Numbered from the stretch's first letter, positions 18,155 through 26,447 are shown. The stretch is 34,056 nucleotides of DNA from Candidatus Bacteroides merdipullorum (GCA_019116045.1 DXCK01000111.1:1-34056); one strand, 5' to 3'. Notes: generated by a model not told the origin, from the letters alone. A program made the numbers and translations.

Positions 18155-19018
18155 TCAGCGTGTTGTGCCTGTCCTCAACTGTAGTCTGTATGCTTTGGGC
18201 GAAAGGCCTGTGTATTTCTTAAAGAAGCGGGTCAGGCACGACTGGTCGGCGAAGTTCAGTTGTGCGGCAATCTCGGTGGCCGACAGGGCGGGGTTGTTCA
18301 GCAGCACCTTGATTTCGGCCACGAGTTGTTCGTCAATCAGTTGCTTGGGTGTCTTCCCGTCCAGGTATTGTGTGGTGGCTTCGTAAAGGTAGCGCGGCGT
18401 GATGCAGAGGCTGTCGGCGTAGAAAGGCACGAGGTGCTGGCGTGTGCCGTGTTCGCGCACCAGTTGCATGAAGCGGTGGCAAAGCTGCTGCTTGCGGCTG
18501 AAAGTGCTGCCTGCGGCGGCCTGTTTTTCGGGGATGGTGTTGAAGAGCCACATCAGCAGGCTTTGCAGGTAGTTTTGCTCGTGTTGCGCCCGGAAAGGGG
18601 AGTCGTTGTCGACAAACAGCATCCGTGCCATGTCCATCCATAGCAGCATCTCGCGCCACGTCTTCTGGCTTCGTGCGTCGGGCGTGTGGTGGTAGCATGG
18701 GTGTTCGTGCGTGTAGTTAAAGTAAGGTGTGTCGATGGGCAAGATAGCCTTCAGAAAGAGGTCTTGCGGGAAAAGGAGCACCCGTGACCGGAAGTCGGGC
18801 GAAGCCTCCATCACTTCTATCAGGCTGCCGGTCAGGAAAATCAGTTCGGTTTCGGCATCGAATTCGTATCGCTGCACTCCTGTGGAGACGAGGGCGCGCC
18901 CTTGCGTGCAGACCAGGTAGATACCGCAGCGGAAGTGGCAGGGGCTGTGTTGCAGGCAGGAGAGGTCGGTGTCCAGGCAGCGGATGCTTGCGGTGTCGGT
19001 CGGTAAAGTTTCGGTCAT
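18155..19018 (-). CDS. AraC family transcriptional regulator
   Basis: A 287-residue regulator with an N-terminal cupin-like sensing region (about 25-110) and two C-terminal helix-turn-helix motifs (about 190-280), the second containing ATEIAAQLNFADQSCLTRFF shown as IAAQLNFADQS then FKKYTGLSPKAYR, the AraC signature. It is divergent from the MFS exporter at 19171, and the two promoters share a 152-bp gap, so the exporter gene is its most likely target (inference). The effector is unknown. Confidence 0.9.
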   Translation of the reverse strand: MTETLPTDTASIRCLDTDLSCLQHSPCHFRCGIYLVCTQGRALVSTGVQRYEFDAETELIFLTGSLIEVMEASPDFRSRVLLFPQDLFLKAILPIDTPYFNYTHEHPCYHHTPDARSQKTWREMLLWMDMARMLFVDNDSPFRAQHEQNYLQSLLMWLFNTIPEKQAAAGSTFSRKQQLCHRFMQLVREHGTRQHLVPFYADSLCITPRYLYEATTQYLDGKTPKQLIDEQLVAEIKVLLNNPALSATEIAAQLNFADQSCLTRFFKKYTGLSPKAYRLQLRTGTTR

Positions 19019-19044
19019 AACGAATCAATTCTTTAATCGTGGGG

Positions 19045-19052
19045 CAAATTTA
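19045..19052 (-). promoter_or_regulatory. -7 promoter element for AraC-family gene
   Basis: The minus strand reads TAAATTTG, 27 bp before the ATG at 19018. It faces away from the exporter promoter at 19140-19147. Confidence 0.6.
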
Positions 19053-19139
19053 CTAAAAAACGGCGTCTTCTCGTTGTTCTGTTCTGGATTTGCCATGTTT
19101 TACGAAGTTTTCGTCATGGCAGTTGTCCGGCTTTCGCCG

Positions 19140-19147
19140 TAATTTTG
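19140..19147 (+). promoter_or_regulatory. -7 promoter element for MFS exporter
   Basis: TAATTTTG, 23 bp before ATG 19171. It shows that the longer in-frame start at 19090 lies upstream of the transcript. Confidence 0.6.
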
Positions 19148-19170
19148 CCGCCGGAAAAACAAGGTTGAGA

Positions 19171-20361
19171 ATGAAGACGATTTGTAAGCAAGATACCAAA
19201 GGATTTATGCTGATGTTTCTGGGCGTGCTCAGTGCGTTCGGTCCCTTCGTGATGGACATGTACCTGCCGACGCTGCCTGCCATGGCGGGCTATTTCCGCA
19301 CCACGGCGTCCAACGTCCAGTTAGGATTGACCACCGGCATGGTCGGTCTGGCCGTGGGGCAACTGCTGTTTGGCCCGCTGAGCGACCGCTACGGACGTCG
19401 CCGCCCGTTGCTGGCGGCCATGGCTCTGTTTCTGCTTGCCACGCTGGCTTGCCTGTTTGCACCGAACATTGCCGTTTTCGTAGCCTTCCGTTTCGTGCAA
19501 GGCGTGGCCGGTGCCGGTGGGGTGGTCATTTCCCGCTCCATCGCTGCCGACCGCTACGTGGGGCACGAACTGGCCGCCATGTTGGCACTGGTCGGAGCTG
19601 TCAACGGTGTGGCCACGGTGGCCGCTCCGGTGGGCGGAGGCATGTTGGCCGCATTGGGCGGGTGGCACGCCATCTTTTGGTTCCTCCTGGCGCTGGGTGT
19701 TGTCCTGTTGGCTGCTTGCTTGTGGTTTCGCGAATCCTTGCCCGCGGCGCGGCGCACGCAGGCCGACTGGAGAACCCTGTCGGGCACCTTCGTGGATGTC
19801 TTGCGCAACCGGGCATACCTTTCTTATATATTGCAATATGGCTTTGCCATGTCCGTGCTGTTTGTCAACATCGCTTCGGCACCCTTCATCATGCAGCAGC
19901 ACTACGGACTGACCCCTTTGCAGTTCAGCCTGTGTTTCGGCATCAATGCCGTGGGCATGGTGATTGCCTCTACGCTGGTGGCTAAGCTGCCTTCGCTGCA
20001 ACACGCCTTGCATTTGGGCAATAACGGTTTGGTGGTGGTTTCCCTCCTCTTGCTGACGGTGCTTTCTGCGAAGTGCGACTTCTGGCTGTACGAACTTCTG
20101 TTGTTCTGCCTTCTCTTCCTGGTGGGCTTGTCATTTACTTCGGCCAGCGCTCTGGCCATGGATTGCGAACGCCGCAACGCCGGTGTAGCTTCCGCCCTGT
20201 TGGGTGTCATAGCCTTCGCCTTTGGGGGCATTGTCTCGCCGCTGGTCGGCCTGGGCGACATCATGCTGACCACCGGCATCCTGTTCTTCGCCGGGTCGCT
20301 CTGCCTGTGGGTGTGCGGTCTGCCTTTGCCTGTGCTTCAACTGCTTCGCAAACGTATTTAA
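19171..20361 (+). CDS. MFS exporter, Bcr/CflA-type
   Basis: A 396-residue, 12-helix major facilitator of the drug:H+ antiporter-1 Bcr/CflA group, whose members export bicyclomycin, chloramphenicol, sulfonamides or metabolites across the inner membrane. Marks: FGPFVMDMYLPTLPAM (about 19-34) typical of Bcr/CflA, the loop 2-3 motif GPLSDRYGRRRPLL (about 69-82), and FRFVQGVAGAGGVVISRSI shown as RFVQGVAGAGG in helix 4 with the following VISRSIAADRY. The ATG at 19171 fits the promoter and family length; upstream extension to 19090 is rejected. Regulated, by inference, by the divergent AraC protein. Confidence 0.9.
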   Translation: MKTICKQDTKGFMLMFLGVLSAFGPFVMDMYLPTLPAMAGYFRTTASNVQLGLTTGMVGLAVGQLLFGPLSDRYGRRRPLLAAMALFLLATLACLFAPNIAVFVAFRFVQGVAGAGGVVISRSIAADRYVGHELAAMLALVGAVNGVATVAAPVGGGMLAALGGWHAIFWFLLALGVVLLAACLWFRESLPAARRTQADWRTLSGTFVDVLRNRAYLSYILQYGFAMSVLFVNIASAPFIMQQHYGLTPLQFSLCFGINAVGMVIASTLVAKLPSLQHALHLGNNGLVVVSLLLLTVLSAKCDFWLYELLLFCLLFLVGLSFTSASALAMDCERRNAGVASALLGVIAFAFGGIVSPLVGLGDIMLTTGILFFAGSLCLWVCGLPLPVLQLLRKRI

Positions 20362-20417
20362 GGCCGGAAGGTTTTGTTTTTCCGCGCGATTCTCTTGCAT
20401 CTTTCCGCAAAATCTTC

Positions 20418-20425
20418 TACCTTTG
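20418..20425 (+). promoter_or_regulatory. -7 promoter element for riboswitch-btuB operon
   Basis: TACCTTTG; a partial -33 (CTTG, 20394-20397) lies 20 bp upstream. The transcript would begin near 20430, just ahead of the aptamer. Confidence 0.6.
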
Positions 20426-20439
20426 CTCCGTCTTGTTCC

Positions 20440-20605
20440 GGCAAGCTCATTCGGGCTGTCGGATGAAAAGGGAATCGGGTGAAAGTCCCGAACAGTCCCG
20501 CTGCTGTGAGTTTCCAGGTCGGGTGTGTCACACTTTTAAGCCACTGTCTCTCCGGAGACGGGAAGGCGGCACGCCCGGGAACGAGTCAGAAGACCTGCAA
20601 GGCAA
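20440..20605 (+). ncRNA. Cobalamin riboswitch
   Basis: The conserved aptamer elements appear in order: GGGAATCGGGTGAAAGTCCC (20470-20489), CAGTCCCGCTGCTGTGAG (20492-20509), AGCCACTG with CGGGAAGGC (about 20539-20568), and the 3' B12-box region GAGTCAGAAGACCTGC (20583-20598). This is the AdoCbl/B12-responsive class. It lies in the leader of the btuBGFC operon, so high cobalamin should repress uptake genes. Edges are approximate. Confidence 0.93.
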
Positions 20606-20612
20606 AGTCGAA

Positions 20613-20678
20613 AAACCGTCCGTTCGAGGAAAGCGGGTGGTGCGTGCAATGTTTATCAAGAACAGTCTTTGACGGTTT
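20613..20678 (+). promoter_or_regulatory. Candidate riboswitch expression platform hairpin
   Basis: AAACCGTC at 20613-20620 is an exact inverse of GACGGTTT at 20671-20678, which ends a few bases before the likely btuB Shine-Dalgarno GGAGAAG (20683-20689). There is no T-run, so control by hiding the ribosome site is more likely than by termination. Pairing is inferred. Confidence 0.5.
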
Positions 20679-20696
20679 ATGCGGAGAAGAATGAAG

Positions 20697-22697
20697 ATGC
20701 GGCTGTGCTGTGTCGCAACCTTTTTTATCGCTGTTTCCGGTGCTGCTGCCCAAGAGGCGGACACGGATTCGGTGGCGAAGACTGTCCGTCGCCTGGACGA
20801 AGTAGTGGTGCGTGCTCCCTTCGTAGTCCGCGAGACGACGGCCACGTCTCCCTTTCAGTCTCTGTCGCGCTCGGAGTTCGACCGGCAGGGCATCACAGAT
20901 ATGGCCGATGCCTTGCGGCGCTTTTCGGGTGTGAACATCAAGGATTACGGCGGAGCCGGCGGCATGAAGACGGTGTCGGTGCGCAGCCTGGGTGCACAAC
21001 ACACAGGGGTGGCCTACGACGGCATCACGCTGACCGACTGTCAGAGCGGGCAAATAGACTTTTCGCGCTTTTCGTTGGACAACCTGGCCGACCTGTCGCT
21101 CACGGTGGGTGACAACGACGACATCTTTCTTCCGGCACGCACCGTGGCCTCGGCGGCTTCCATCCGCTTGCAGACTCTTCAGCCCGACTTTTCAGACCAG
21201 TCGTGGCACGTCAATGCCGGAGTGAAGGCCGGTTCCTTCGGGCTGGCCAATCCGTTCTTGCGCTATGAACAACGGCTCGCCTCGAAAGTCTCGATGTCTG
21301 TCTTTGGTGATTTCATGCGGGCCGACAACCAGTATCCCTTCACCTTGGTCAACGGCATCTATAAAACCCGCGAGAAACGGGAAAACAATTATATCGAAAC
21401 GTGGCGCGGAGAGTGGAACCTGTATGCCCGTCCCAACGATCGTTCTGTGCTGAACGGCAAGGTCTATTACTACGATTCCTTCCGCGAGCTGCCCGGGCAG
21501 GTGGTTCTCTACAACAGCACCAGCCACGAGGAACTGACCGAGCGGAACTTTTTTTCGCAACTGCATTACCAAACCTATTGGCACAACCGTTGGTCGCTTC
21601 AACTGAACGGAAAATTCAACTGGGCTTATTCGCACTACTACGACCAGGGCAGCGAATATCCGGGCGGCGTCATGAGCAATCGCTACTACCAGCGCGAGTA
21701 TTATGCCTCGGCTGCTGTGCTTTACACGCCGTGGGAGGCCTGGGCTTTCGCCTACGCTGCCGACTATTCGTTCAACAACCTGACTTCGGAAGCCACGTCG
21801 GGCGTCCGCCCCTACCGCCATACGGTGTTGCAGACCCTCTCTGCCCGCTACCGCACACCGCGCCTGACGCTGACCGCTTTATTATTGGCTTCCATCTATC
21901 AGAACCAAGCCCGTGGCGGAGAGAGTGCCCGCGACGCCCGCCGTTTGTCGCCCTCGGTGTCCGTCTCGTGGAAGCCGTTGGAGAATGTCGACTTCCGTCT
22001 TCGTGCTTCCTACAAAGACATCTTCCGCGTGGCCACCTTCACGGACAATTATTTTGGCCGTTGGGGCAACAGGGACGTAAATCCCGAGATTGCCCGGCAG
22101 TTCAACGTGGGCATGACATACAGCAAAACTTTCCGACAGTCTTGGCTGGAGACACTGACCCTCTCGGCCGACGGTTATTATAACTATGTGAAGGATAAAA
22201 TCGTGTCCGTCCCCTACAACATGTTCTTCTGGACAACCACCAACCTGGGGCGTGTGGACATCGGAGGTGCAGATGTGAACGTAGAGACTGCCTTCCGTCT
22301 GACCGGCAAACACCGTCTGTTGGCTGCGCTGAATTATACCTGGCAACACGCCGTGGACAAGACAGACCCTGCTTCTCTGTATTACAAAGACCAGATTCCT
22401 TATACGCCGGAACACTCCGGTGCCTTCTCCGTGACGTGGGAAAACCCGTGGGTGAATCTTTCGTGCCATGCCACGGGCAGCAGCGAGCGCTATGCGTCGG
22501 TGCAGAACATAGCCTCCAACCGCCTGCCCGGTTACGTGGAGTGGGGCATTGCTCTCTACCGCTCGTTTCGTTGGAAGGGTGTGGCTTGCGCTGTGCGTGC
22601 CGATGTGCAGAACCTCGGCGACAAGCAGTACAGCATCGTGAAGAGCTATCCCATGCCGGGACGTTCGTACAAACTGACGTTTAGTATCAACCTTTAA
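20697..22697 (+). CDS. btuB: TonB-dependent cobalamin receptor BtuB
   Basis: A 666-residue outer-membrane receptor. Residues 1-19 are a signal peptide ending AAAQ; LDEVVVRAP (33-41) is the TonB-box region; the plug domain (about 45-150) includes MADALRRFSGVNIKDYGGAGG shown as RRFSGVNIKDYGG then VSVRSLG; the rest is a 22-strand beta barrel ending in a terminal FSINL strand. It imports cobalamin with energy from TonB-ExbBD. In-frame ATGs at 20679 and 20691 also exist; 20697 has the best spacing to GGAGAAG (20683-20689). It is first in the riboswitch-controlled operon, with btuG 13 bp after it. The specificity comes from riboswitch and btuG context rather than the receptor alone. Confidence 0.92.
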   Translation: MRLCCVATFFIAVSGAAAQEADTDSVAKTVRRLDEVVVRAPFVVRETTATSPFQSLSRSEFDRQGITDMADALRRFSGVNIKDYGGAGGMKTVSVRSLGAQHTGVAYDGITLTDCQSGQIDFSRFSLDNLADLSLTVGDNDDIFLPARTVASAASIRLQTLQPDFSDQSWHVNAGVKAGSFGLANPFLRYEQRLASKVSMSVFGDFMRADNQYPFTLVNGIYKTREKRENNYIETWRGEWNLYARPNDRSVLNGKVYYYDSFRELPGQVVLYNSTSHEELTERNFFSQLHYQTYWHNRWSLQLNGKFNWAYSHYYDQGSEYPGGVMSNRYYQREYYASAAVLYTPWEAWAFAYAADYSFNNLTSEATSGVRPYRHTVLQTLSARYRTPRLTLTALLLASIYQNQARGGESARDARRLSPSVSVSWKPLENVDFRLRASYKDIFRVATFTDNYFGRWGNRDVNPEIARQFNVGMTYSKTFRQSWLETLTLSADGYYNYVKDKIVSVPYNMFFWTTTNLGRVDIGGADVNVETAFRLTGKHRLLAALNYTWQHAVDKTDPASLYYKDQIPYTPEHSGAFSVTWENPWVNLSCHATGSSERYASVQNIASNRLPGYVEWGIALYRSFRWKGVACAVRADVQNLGDKQYSIVKSYPMPGRSYKLTFSINL

Positions 22698-22710
22698 ATA
22701 GTAGAAGTTT

Positions 22711-23841
22711 ATGAATTGGAAGAAACATCTGAAACATTTGGTTTGGGCCTTGGCTGTGCCCATGCTGTTCGTAGCCTGCGACGACGATGACAATCCCGGC
22801 GGTGGTGGCGATGACGACCAGGATTTCCGTGCCGAAAGCGGAGTCTACGTGTTCAACCAAGGCAATCAATCCGCCGGTATCGGCGGATCTTTGTCGTTTC
22901 TCGACCCGTCCACTGCATCCTACCGCAACGATGTATTCTTGCTGGTCAACGGACGTGAACTGGGTTCTACGGTGCAGGACGGTGTGGTGTTGGGCGACAA
23001 CCTGTACATTGCCGTTAATGAGTCGAACACTGTGGAAGTGGTGAACAAGAATACCGTGCAGAGTGTGGCGCAGATTCCGATGCCTACAGATTTGGGCGGG
23101 CCGCGTGACGTGGTGACGGATGGCGAATACGTCTATGCGTCGATGTACGGCGGTTACGTGGTGCGCATCAATCCGGCGACGAACCAGATAGACAAGACCG
23201 TGCAAGTCGGACCCAATCCCGAGGAAATGGCTGTGCTGGGCAATTATCTCTATGTGGTCAATTCGGATGGCATGAACTGGCCTCCCGCCGATTGCAGTGT
23301 CTCTAAAATCAATCTGGATGATTTTACGGAAGTCAAGAAGATAGCAGTGGGCAGCAACCCGAACAAGATAGTGGCACATGCTGCTTCCGGAAAACTCTTC
23401 GTGGCCTGCTGGGGCGATTTTTTCACCAACCCGAGTTCACTCTGGACCATCGACGCGGCAAGCGATGAGGCCACAGACTTGCAGGTTTCCGTCACATTTA
23501 TGTGCATCTCCGGCGATGTCCTTTACACGATTTACGATTCCTACAACGGACCCGAATCCGTTCAGTATGTCACTTATAATGCGACGGATAACAGCGTATT
23601 GGATGATGCCTTCATCCCGGCAGTGACGAGCAGCAACGGCTTCGTATCTAACCTGGTGGACAGTCCCGCAGGCATCGCGGTCAATCCCGCCGACGGACAT
23701 ATATTCATTACTTCTTATGTAGATGACTCAAGCAATGCCTACACCTTGCCCAGTTATGTCTACGAATATAACGCGCAGGGTGAAGTCCAGCGCACTTACG
23801 ATGTGGGCGTGGGAGCCGTAAACATGCTGGTATGGGAGTAA
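22711..23841 (+). CDS. btuG: Surface cobalamin-binding lipoprotein BtuG (YncE-like beta-propeller)
   Basis: A 376-residue lipoprotein with lipobox LFVAC (lipidated C23) followed by DDDD, an acidic stretch of the kind that sends Bacteroidetes lipoproteins to the cell surface. The body shows YncE/seven-bladed propeller repeats, for example GVYVFNQGNQ, VYASMYGGYVVRINPATNQI in short form YGGYVVRINP, and VGPNPEEMAV. BtuG proteins of Bacteroides cap BtuB and bind cobalamin and related corrinoids with extremely high affinity (established knowledge). The position between btuB and btuF under a cobalamin riboswitch supports the name. Confidence 0.9.
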   Translation: MNWKKHLKHLVWALAVPMLFVACDDDDNPGGGGDDDQDFRAESGVYVFNQGNQSAGIGGSLSFLDPSTASYRNDVFLLVNGRELGSTVQDGVVLGDNLYIAVNESNTVEVVNKNTVQSVAQIPMPTDLGGPRDVVTDGEYVYASMYGGYVVRINPATNQIDKTVQVGPNPEEMAVLGNYLYVVNSDGMNWPPADCSVSKINLDDFTEVKKIAVGSNPNKIVAHAASGKLFVACWGDFFTNPSSLWTIDAASDEATDLQVSVTFMCISGDVLYTIYDSYNGPESVQYVTYNATDNSVLDDAFIPAVTSSNGFVSNLVDSPAGIAVNPADGHIFITSYVDDSSNAYTLPSYVYEYNAQGEVQRTYDVGVGAVNMLVWE

Positions 23842-23848
23842 ACACAAG

Positions 23849-24985
23849 ATGCGACATAGTTATTATTTATTTGTAATGGTAGGTTGGGCTTTGTTCCTCG
23901 TCGCCTGTGGCGGCAGGGGCAAAGCCTCTTTGGCTTTGCCGGGGGGAGATACGCTGGCCTTGCGCTATGCCGACAACCTGGCGTGGGTGGACTACGAGGA
24001 CTATTCCGTCGCCACCCTGCGCAACCCGTGGGACACGTTGCAGACCATGCATACCTATGTGCTGGTGCCCAAAGACAAACCCCTGCCGGACAGCCTGCCG
24101 GCGGGTACCGTGGTGCGCACGCCCCTTGCCCGGTCGCTGGTTTATTCGTCCGTGCATTGCGGCCTGCTGGCCGACCTGGGGGTGGTGGAAGCCATCGGCG
24201 GCGTGTGTGACTTGCGCTACATCAACTTGCCTTCAGTCCTCGAACGGCAGGCGCAAGGACTGGTGGCGGATTGTGGTGCCGGGATGAATCCGGACATCGA
24301 GCGTGTGATTCAGTTGCACCCCGATGCCATCTTGCTCTCTCCTTTCCAAAACAGCAACGGCTACGGGCGTATCGGCCAGTTGGACATTCCTATCGTGGAG
24401 TGTGCGGACTATCTGGAAACGTCTGCTTTGGGACGTGCCGAGTGGATGCGCTTCTATGGCCGTCTGTACGGGGTGGCCGAACGGGCCGACAGCTTGTTTG
24501 CGGCAGTGGAGAAGCGTTACCGGGATTTGCAGTTGAAGGCCCGGCTCTCGTCCGTGTCGCTGTCTGTGTTCGGCGATTTGAAGTATGGTTCGGTGTGGTA
24601 TGTGCCTGGCGGGGGCAGTCCGACGGGGCAGCTTTATGCCGATGCCTGTGGCCGCTATGTTTTTGCCGACGAGCCCACCAGCGCCTCCCTGCCCATGAGC
24701 TTCGAGGCTGTGTTCGACCGGGCGCACGACGCCGATGTCTGGCTGATTAAGTATAACCGTCAGGCTGATTGGAGCTATGCCGACCTGCGTGCCGATTATG
24801 CCGGCTATGCTGAGTTCAAGGCTTTCAAGCAGCGCAACATCTACGGCTGCAACACGGCCCGTGTGAATTTCTACGAAGAGACGCCCTTTCACCCGGATTA
24901 CCTGCTGTCCGACCTGATACAGATTCTTCACCCGGAGTTGGGTGGTTTGGGCGGATTGCGTTATTTTTGCAAGCTGAAAGAATGA
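23849..24985 (+). CDS. btuF: Cobalamin ABC transporter substrate-binding lipoprotein BtuF
   Basis: A 378-residue class III periplasmic binding protein of the TroA/FecB/BtuF fold with a lipobox LFLVAC at about residues 15-20. The two lobes joined by a long helix are visible as the N-lobe region with DLGVVEAIGGVCD (about 110-122), IERVIQLHPDAILL, the helix around EWMRFYGRLYGVAERAD, and the C-lobe ending in FHPDYLLSDL, typical of this fold. It hands corrinoid to the BtuC permease. It starts 8 bp after btuG and ends 6 bp before btuC. Confidence 0.87.
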   Translation: MRHSYYLFVMVGWALFLVACGGRGKASLALPGGDTLALRYADNLAWVDYEDYSVATLRNPWDTLQTMHTYVLVPKDKPLPDSLPAGTVVRTPLARSLVYSSVHCGLLADLGVVEAIGGVCDLRYINLPSVLERQAQGLVADCGAGMNPDIERVIQLHPDAILLSPFQNSNGYGRIGQLDIPIVECADYLETSALGRAEWMRFYGRLYGVAERADSLFAAVEKRYRDLQLKARLSSVSLSVFGDLKYGSVWYVPGGGSPTGQLYADACGRYVFADEPTSASLPMSFEAVFDRAHDADVWLIKYNRQADWSYADLRADYAGYAEFKAFKQRNIYGCNTARVNFYEETPFHPDYLLSDLIQILHPELGGLGGLRYFCKLKE

Positions 24986-24991
24986 GCTGCT

Positions 24992-26020
24992 ATGGGGAAG
25001 GGCTGTAAATATGCGGTTTTGTTGGGGGCGGTCATTGTGCTGCTTTTCATAGCCAATCTGGCAGTCGGGTCGGTATCCATTCCTTGCCGGGCTGTGTTTC
25101 GTCTGCTGGCGGGAGGCGACGAGGGCCCTGCCAGTTGGCGTTTTATTTTGTGGGAAGCACGTTTGCCCCAGGCGTTGACGGCTTTGCTTTCGGGCAGCGC
25201 ACTGGCGGTATGCGGATTGCTGTTGCAGACGACCTTCCGCAATCCTTTGGCGGGCACGTCTATCCTGGGGGTCAACTCCGGTGCCGGTTTGGGCGTGGCG
25301 GTGGTCATGCTTTTGTTGGGCGGCTGGGTGTCGGCCGGTGCCTTTTCCTTTTCCGGTTTCGTGGCCGTGCTGGCGGGTGCCTTTGCGGGCGCCATGTCGG
25401 TGATGATGCTCATTTTGTTCTTCTCCACACTTATCAAGAGCCATGTGATGTTGCTCATTACGGGCATGATGGTGGGCTATTTGGCTTCTTCTGCCGTCTC
25501 CTTGCTCAATTTCTTTGCCACGGCCGAAGGGGTGCAGTCTTACATGGTGTGGGGCATGGGGCATTTTGGCGGCGTGTCTCTTCGGCAGATGCCGGTCTAT
25601 GCAGCGGTGGTGCTGTGTGGATTGCTGGGGGCTTTTCTGTTGGTGAAGCCGCTTAATGCCTTGTTGCTGGGCGAGCGTTATGCCGAAAACCTGGGGGTGC
25701 ATGTGCGGCGTGTGCGCAATGTCCTCTTGCTGGTGACGGGCCTCCTTACGGCGGTGACCACGGCTTTCTGCGGGCCGATACTTTTCATCGACCTGGCCGT
25801 ACCGCACATGGCCCGTCTTTTGCTGGGCACGGCCAATCACCGTCTTCTGCTGCCTGTCACGGCCCTGTGCGGAGGTGCGGTAGCCCTGCTCTGCAACCTG
25901 ATTTGTGTGTTGCCTTCCGCTTTCGGGCTCATTCCCTTGAATGTCGTCACTCCTTTCATTGGCGCGCCTATCGTCATCTATGTCATTGTCAGCCAGCGGC
26001 GTACCAATCAGTTGCGTTAG
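24992..26020 (+). CDS. btuC: Cobalamin ABC transporter permease BtuC (FecCD family)
   Basis: A 342-residue FecCD-type permease with about 10 membrane helices, the usual size. Signatures: WEARLPQALTALLSGSALAV in short form RLPQALTALLSG, the QTTFRNPLAGTSILGVNSGAGLG region in short form FRNPLAGTSILGVNSGAG, the ATPase-coupling loop GERYAENLGVHVRR, and GPILFIDLAVPHMAR. It forms the inner-membrane channel for corrinoid. It needs a BtuD-type ATPase, but the next gene is an unrelated small protein, so the ATPase must come from elsewhere. Confidence 0.9.
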   Translation: MGKGCKYAVLLGAVIVLLFIANLAVGSVSIPCRAVFRLLAGGDEGPASWRFILWEARLPQALTALLSGSALAVCGLLLQTTFRNPLAGTSILGVNSGAGLGVAVVMLLLGGWVSAGAFSFSGFVAVLAGAFAGAMSVMMLILFFSTLIKSHVMLLITGMMVGYLASSAVSLLNFFATAEGVQSYMVWGMGHFGGVSLRQMPVYAAVVLCGLLGAFLLVKPLNALLLGERYAENLGVHVRRVRNVLLLVTGLLTAVTTAFCGPILFIDLAVPHMARLLLGTANHRLLLPVTALCGGAVALLCNLICVLPSAFGLIPLNVVTPFIGAPIVIYVIVSQRRTNQLR

Positions 26021-26044
26021 CTTCTCCCTCTCGCTTGCCGACGA

Positions 26045-26062
26045 ACTTGACGAATGTCAAGT
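26045..26062 (+). terminator. Hairpin after btuC
   Basis: ACTTGAC (26045-26051), loop GAAT, then GTCAAGT (26056-26062): a perfect 7-bp stem 25 bp past the btuC stop, but with no immediate T-run. It may mark the end of the btu transcript weakly; certainty is low. Confidence 0.35.
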
Positions 26063-26082
26063 CGCCGTGCGGAAGAATTTCC

Positions 26083-26090
26083 TATTTTTG
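26083..26090 (+). promoter_or_regulatory. -7 promoter element for DUF4250 gene
   Basis: TATTTTTG matches TAnnTTTG, 43 bp before ATG 26134. No clear -33. Confidence 0.5.
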
Positions 26091-26133
26091 CATCGGTATT
26101 AGTTTTTTTATAGACATAAAAAAGTTTGAAACG

Positions 26134-26310
26134 ATGAATTTACCGGAAGAGCCGATGATGCTTTATAGCTTCATCAACATGAAATTGCGTGATTCTTATT
26201 CCTCGTTGGATGCCCTTTGTGAAGACATGCAGGTGGAAAAAGATGAAATTGTAAGAAAGCTCAAGACCGTAGGTTTCGAGTACAATCCTGTGAAGAACAG
26301 GTTCTGGTAA
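26134..26310 (+). CDS. DUF4250 domain small protein
   Basis: A 58-residue protein of the DUF4250 family, recognised from LPEEPMMLYSFINMKLRD (3-20), YSSLDALCEDM and the C-terminal VGFEYNPVKNRFW. It looks like a compact helical domain with a helix-turn-helix-like second half (SLDALCEDMQVEKDEIVRKL). The function of the family is unknown. ATG 26134 begins at the conserved N-terminus; the longer in-frame extension back to 25867 runs inside btuC and is rejected. It is flanked by its own promoter (26083-26090) and terminator (26346-26382), so it is monocistronic. Confidence 0.85.
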   Translation: MNLPEEPMMLYSFINMKLRDSYSSLDALCEDMQVEKDEIVRKLKTVGFEYNPVKNRFW

Positions 26311-26345
26311 TTAGCGGTGCATACCGCAAGTAAAGGAAAAGGACG

Positions 26346-26382
26346 GCCAACTGCTTCTTTGGGGAAGTGGTTGGCTTTTTTT
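26346..26382 (+). terminator. Intrinsic terminator after DUF4250 gene
   Basis: GCCAACTGCTTC (26346-26357) pairs with GAAGTGGTTGGC (26364-26375), 10 of 12 positions, followed directly by seven T (26376-26382). A good rho-independent terminator 35 bp past the stop. Confidence 0.85.
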
Positions 26383-26447
26383 GTGCCAAAAACCGATGGC
26401 TGTACCGTTGCCCGTCGATGGCAGCAGCGTTGCCTGTCGGTTGCCGG
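26382..26447. repeat. Three degenerate 22-bp tandem units
   Basis: Units 26382-26403, 26404-26425 and 26426-26447 align at 22-bp period: TGCC near the front, CGATGGC near the end (units 1 and 2), with unit 3 reading CGGTTGC at that place. Unit 2 has a TGCC-N6-GGCA dyad. The array lies between the DUF4250 terminator and the promoter of the polysaccharide locus. Weaker than the other three arrays because units diverge strongly. Confidence 0.4.

Noticed and set aside
19090-19170. 27-residue N-terminal extension of the MFS exporter
   Set aside because: The -7 element at 19140-19147 would lie inside it; ATG 19171 matches family length.
24233-25840. 535-codon open frame on the minus strand opposite btuF/btuC
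   Set aside because: It runs antisense to two clear transporter genes, is rich in Gln/His/Arg with no recognisable domain, and is explained by high GC and codon bias of the sense genes.
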